DNA of 36,132 bases from Nocardioides sp. (GTDB lineage: Bacteria > Actinomycetota > Actinomycetes > Propionibacteriales > Nocardioidaceae). This document shows positions 32,872 to 36,132 of this stretch, one piece after another. A program made the position numbers and the translations under genes. Positions within the stretch are counted from its first letter, which is position 1, and each line of letters starts with the position of its first letter. Under the pieces are notes generated by a model. The model saw nothing but the letters and a program-made list of their open reading frames with translations, was not told the origin of the DNA and made no database searches. The DNA lies in assembly GCA_003519585.1 (NCBI GenBank), contig DOWL01000204.1:8701-44832 (forward strand), written 5' to 3'.

Positions 32872-33969
32872 GTGTCTGGACCCAACACCGACTTCGACCC
32901 CGTGGAGGTGGCCGCGTTGCAGCCAGAGGAGGTCGAGGCGGCGCGCGATGCCGCTCTCTCCGCGATCGCCGCGGCCGGCGACCTCGAAGCGCTCAAGCAG
33001 GTCCGGATCGACCACACCGGAGACCGCTCGCCGCTGGCTCTGGCCAACCGCGAGATCGGCGCACTGCCTCCCCAGGCGCGCAAGGAGGCCGGCCAACGGG
33101 TCGGCCAGGCTCGTGGCGCCGTACAGCAGGCGCTCGCCCAGCGGCAACAGGTGCTCGAGGCCGAGCACGAGGAGCGGATGCTGGTCGAGGAGACCGTCGA
33201 CGTCACCCTGCCCACCGACCGGGTGCCGGCCGGGGCCCGCCATCCGGTGACCACCGGTTCCGAGCTCATCGCCGACATCTTCGTCGCGATGGGCTGGGAG
33301 GTCGCCGAGGGCCCGGTCCTCGAGGCCGAGTGGCTCAACTTCGACGCGCTCAACCTCGGGCCTGACCACCCGGCCCGCACCATGCAGGACACGTTCTGGA
33401 CCGACCCCGCCGACGACCACCTGGTGCTCCGGACCCACACCAGCCCGGTCCAGGCCCGCACCATGCTCTCGCGCCAACCGCCGATCTACGTCGTGTGCCC
33501 GGGCCGGGTGTTCCGCACCGACGAGTACGACGCCACGCACAGCCCGGTGTTCCACCAGGTCGAGGGGTTGGCGGTCGACCGGGGCATCACGATGGCCCAC
33601 CTCAAGGGCACCCTCGATCATTTCGCCAGCGCGATGTTCGGTGAGGGGATCACCACGAGGTTCCGGCCGTCGTACTTCCCGTTCACCGAGCCCAGCGCCG
33701 AGGTCGACCTGATCTGCTTCGTCTGTCGAGGCGTCGACTCCGACGACTGTCGCACCTGTCGCGGCGAGGGCTGGATCGAGTGGGGCGGCTGCGGCGTGGT
33801 CAACCCGCGCGTCCTGCACGCCTGCGGCATCGACTCCGAGGTCTACTCCGGCTTCGCGTTCGGGATGGGCATCGACCGCACCCTGATGTTCCGCCACGGC
33901 ATCGAGGACCTGCGCGCGCTCTTCGAGGGCGACGTCCGGTTCACCACTGCCTTCGGGGCGGAGCTGTGA
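32872..33969 (+). CDS. pheS: Phenylalanyl-tRNA synthetase alpha subunit
   Basis: Catalytic subunit of the alpha2-beta2 class II synthetase that charges tRNA-Phe. The 365-residue protein has an N-terminal coiled-coil arm (about 10-100) for tRNA binding, then class II motif 2 ([26 protein letters not shown]) split here as [20 protein letters not shown], and motif 3 ([18 protein letters not shown]). A cysteine-rich insert ([20 protein letters not shown]) is usual in this lineage. GTG 32872 is preferred over an upstream in-frame ATG at 32704 because of the -10 pattern and family length. The stop overlaps pheT by 4 nt. Confidence 0.96.
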   Translation: MSGPNTDFDPVEVAALQPEEVEAARDAALSAIAAAGDLEALKQVRIDHTGDRSPLALANREIGALPPQARKEAGQRVGQARGAVQQALAQRQQVLEAEHEERMLVEETVDVTLPTDRVPAGARHPVTTGSELIADIFVAMGWEVAEGPVLEAEWLNFDALNLGPDHPARTMQDTFWTDPADDHLVLRTHTSPVQARTMLSRQPPIYVVCPGRVFRTDEYDATHSPVFHQVEGLAVDRGITMAHLKGTLDHFASAMFGEGITTRFRPSYFPFTEPSAEVDLICFVCRGVDSDDCRTCRGEGWIEWGGCGVVNPRVLHACGIDSEVYSGFAFGMGIDRTLMFRHGIEDLRALFEGDVRFTTAFGAEL

Positions 33970-36132
33970 AGACACCGATCTCCTGGATCCGCGACTACGT
34001 CGAGCTGCCCGCCGAGGTCACGACAGAGCAGCTCGCGGCGCGCCTGACGGCACTCGGCCTCAAGCTCGAGGCGATCGAGAAGCCGGGGGAGCAGATCCAG
34101 GGCCCGCTGGTGATCGGCCGCGTCCTCACCGCAGAGGCCGAGCCGCAGAAGAACGGCAAGACCATCAACTGGTGCTCGGTCGACGTCGGTGTCGCCAACG
34201 GCACCGGCGAGCCCCAGGGCATCGTCTGCGGCGCCCACAACTTCGGCCCCGGCGACCTGGTCGTGGTGATCCTTCCCGGCGGTGTTCTGCCAGGGAACTT
34301 CGAGATCTCCGCCCGCAAGACCTACGGCCACCTCAGCGCCGGCATGATCTGCTCCTCCCGCGAGCTCGGCATCGGTGAGGATCACGATGGCATCATCGTG
34401 CTGCCCGCCGGTGCGGGGGAGCCCGGCCAGAACGCCCGACCCGTGCTCGGCCTCGACCAGGAGGTCATCGAGTTCGAGATCAACCCCGACCGCGCCTACG
34501 CCCTGAGTCTCCGCGGAGTCGCACGGGAGGCCGCCCTCGCCTACGACGCGCCGTACGTCGACCCGGCCGAGCGCGACGTGCCGGCGCCCAACGATCAGGG
34601 CTACCCGGTGCTGATCGAGGACGCGATCGGGTGCCCGGTGTTCGTGGCCCGCAAGGTCACGGGCATCGACCCGTCGGCCGCCACGCCGGACTGGATGGCT
34701 CAGCGCCTGACTCTGTCGGGAATGCGGCCGATTTCCCTGGCCGTCGACATCACCAACTACGTCATGCTCGAGCTCGGCCGGCCGATCCACGGCTACGACG
34801 CCGACAAGCTCCAGGGCCCGATCCGGGTCCGCCGGGCCGCCGAGGGCGAGCGGCTGACCACACTCGACGGCATCGACCGCGCACTTCTGGCCGGGCCCGA
34901 GGGCGACCTCGTGGTCACCGACGACTCCGGGATCATCGGCTTGGGCGGCGTGATGGGCGGCGAGACCACCGAGATGTCCGAGACGACGGTCAACGTGCTC
35001 GTCGAAGCCGCGCACTGGGACGCCGTCTCTATGTTCCGCACCGGCAAGCGGCACAAGCTCACCTCCGAGGCCGGCAAGCGCAACGAGCGCGGCGTCGACC
35101 CGGTGATCACCCCGGCCGCGGCCGACCGGGTCGTCGAGTTGCTGGTCGAGCTCGGTGGCGGCACCGCCGATCCGGGCGTCACCGTGGTCGGTACGCCGCC
35201 CGAGCGGGGTGCGATCGCGATGGCGCCCGACCTGCCCGCGCGGATCTCGGGGATCGACATCGCCGCGGACACCGCGGTCGCGCACCTGATCGCCGTGGGC
35301 TGCGAGGTCACCGACGCGGGCTACGTCCCGCCGCCGTGGCGCCCCGACCTCACCGACCCCTACGACCTGGTCGAGGAGGTGGTCCGGCTCGTCGGCTACG
35401 ACCAGGTTCCCTCCGTGCTGCCTCGTGAGGCCGCCGGTCGAGGGCTGACCCGCGAGCAGCGGCTGCGGCGCCGGATCGGCCGCACCCTGGCCGGCGCGGG
35501 CTGTGTCGAGGTGATCAGCTTCCCGTTCGTCGGCGACGCGGCCTTCGACCAACTCGGGCTGGCCGCCGACGATCCACGTCGGCACACGGTGCGGCTGGCC
35601 AACCCGCTCTCGACCGAGGAGCCGTCCTACACCACCACGCTGCTGCCCGGCCTGCTGCGCGCGGCGGCCCGCAACCTCGGCCGGGGCACGCCCGGGGTGT
35701 CGCTGTTCGAGACGGGCACCGTCGCCTTCCCGTCCGACCGCGGCCCGGCGCCGATCTACGGCGTCGACTGGCGGCCCAGCGAGGACGAGCTCGCCAAACT
35801 CTTCGAAGCACTGCCCGTGCAGCCGTTGCACCTGGCGGTGGTCCTCGCCGGCGAACGCGAGCGCCCCGGCTGGTGGGGAGAGGGCCGGGTTGCCGGCTGG
35901 TCCGACGCCATCGGTCTGGTCCGGCGGCTCGCCGACGAGCTCGGCCTGGACGTCGAGGTCGCCTCCGCGAGCCGGATGCCCTGGCACCCCGGCCGCTGCG
36001 CCGAGCTCTCCGTCGCCGGCGCGCCGCTCGGCCACGCTGGCGAGCTCCACCCGCAGGTCGTCACGGCCTTCGGCCTCCCCGCGCGGGCCGCCGCGGTCGA
36101 GATCGATCTCGACGCGTTGATGGCGCACGCGG
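33966..36132 (+). CDS. pheT: Phenylalanyl-tRNA synthetase beta subunit, 3' end outside window
   Basis: Beta subunit with tRNA-binding and editing domains. The GTG at 33966 overlaps the pheS stop (GTGA), and the frame stays open to the last base (722 full codons). It begins [20 protein letters not shown], followed by an EMAP/OB tRNA-binding domain ([34 protein letters not shown]), the B3/4 editing domain ([46 protein letters not shown]), B5 (about 400-470) and the catalytic-like core. The C-terminal FDX-ACB anticodon-binding domain lies beyond the window. Confidence 0.96.
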   Translation, partial: MKTPISWIRDYVELPAEVTTEQLAARLTALGLKLEAIEKPGEQIQGPLVIGRVLTAEAEPQKNGKTINWCSVDVGVANGTGEPQGIVCGAHNFGPGDLVVVILPGGVLPGNFEISARKTYGHLSAGMICSSRELGIGEDHDGIIVLPAGAGEPGQNARPVLGLDQEVIEFEINPDRAYALSLRGVAREAALAYDAPYVDPAERDVPAPNDQGYPVLIEDAIGCPVFVARKVTGIDPSAATPDWMAQRLTLSGMRPISLAVDITNYVMLELGRPIHGYDADKLQGPIRVRRAAEGERLTTLDGIDRALLAGPEGDLVVTDDSGIIGLGGVMGGETTEMSETTVNVLVEAAHWDAVSMFRTGKRHKLTSEAGKRNERGVDPVITPAAADRVVELLVELGGGTADPGVTVVGTPPERGAIAMAPDLPARISGIDIAADTAVAHLIAVGCEVTDAGYVPPPWRPDLTDPYDLVEEVVRLVGYDQVPSVLPREAAGRGLTREQRLRRRIGRTLAGAGCVEVISFPFVGDAAFDQLGLAADDPRRHTVRLANPLSTEEPSYTTTLLPGLLRAAARNLGRGTPGVSLFETGTVAFPSDRGPAPIYGVDWRPSEDELAKLFEALPVQPLHLAVVLAGERERPGWWGEGRVAGWSDAIGLVRRLADELGLDVEVASASRMPWHPGRCAELSVAGAPLGHAGELHPQVVTAFGLPARAAAVEIDLDALMAHA

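Noticed and set aside
33843..36128. Long antisense open frame opposite pheST (761 codons), and similar long frames opposite rsmB, hen1 and pnkp
   Set aside because: High GC content leaves few stops in antisense frames. The sequences are low-complexity and Arg/Gly/Ala/His-rich with no domains, while the sense genes are clear.

Overview
The window is chromosomal DNA of a very GC-rich actinobacterium. GTG starts are common, genes are tightly packed, many genes have a TANNNT hexamer 6-7 nt before the start codon (a leaderless-promoter signature), infC starts at ATC, and PriA has a degenerate helicase motif. Gene content and order (priA-def-fmt-rsmB, ribD-ribE-ribAB-ribH, hisE-hisG, infC-rpmI-rplT, pheS-pheT) and the REP-like repeats fit Nocardioides or a close relative. 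That genus call is inference from memory; no search was run.

Layout. 1-4533: end of priA, then def, fmt and rsmB (translation start and rRNA maturation), with short ORFs bridging the gene junctions. 4552-12666: a nucleic-acid-processing block: an ABC/RecF-like ATPase (minus), a Uma2-type nuclease, a stand-alone LigD-type polymerase, a divergent SRPBCC/MarR pair, rpe, and the Hen1-Pnkp RNA repair operon. 12667-16596: a dispersed repeat, an FMN riboswitch and the riboflavin operon. 16621-20941: GNAT acetyltransferase (minus), hisE, hisG, a PH-like membrane protein, a pair of large palindromes, an aldose epimerase-like protein (minus) and a lipoprotein. 20950-23169 (minus): membrane protein, D-threonine aldolase-like enzyme and P-loop kinase in one overlapping operon. 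23331-26339: SseB-like protein, structured infC leader with a terminator, infC, rpmI, rplT and a SpoU-type RNA methyltransferase. 26340-32699: repeat-rich gaps, an EAL-HDOD protein, a PAS histidine kinase, an OmpR-type regulator, and a histidine kinase fused to a DUF4173-like membrane domain. 32872 to the end: pheS and most of pheT.

Most genes are familiar. The less expected signals lie in non-coding DNA and at gene junctions: (i) hairpins with different stems but a shared 9-nt loop, GAGGAACGA, found as tandem pairs at two loci; (ii) an element of about 164 bp with conserved ends and a diverged middle, in two full copies and two end fragments; (iii) a kinase-DUF4173 fusion that keeps a strong in-frame ribosome binding site at the fusion point; (iv) micro-ORFs that overlap the stop and start codons of neighbouring genes; (v) a MarR operator over a -10 element readable in both directions; (vi) a 15-bp perfect hairpin inside a methyltransferase gene; (vii) large inverted repeats before def and pheS and after the PH-like gene.
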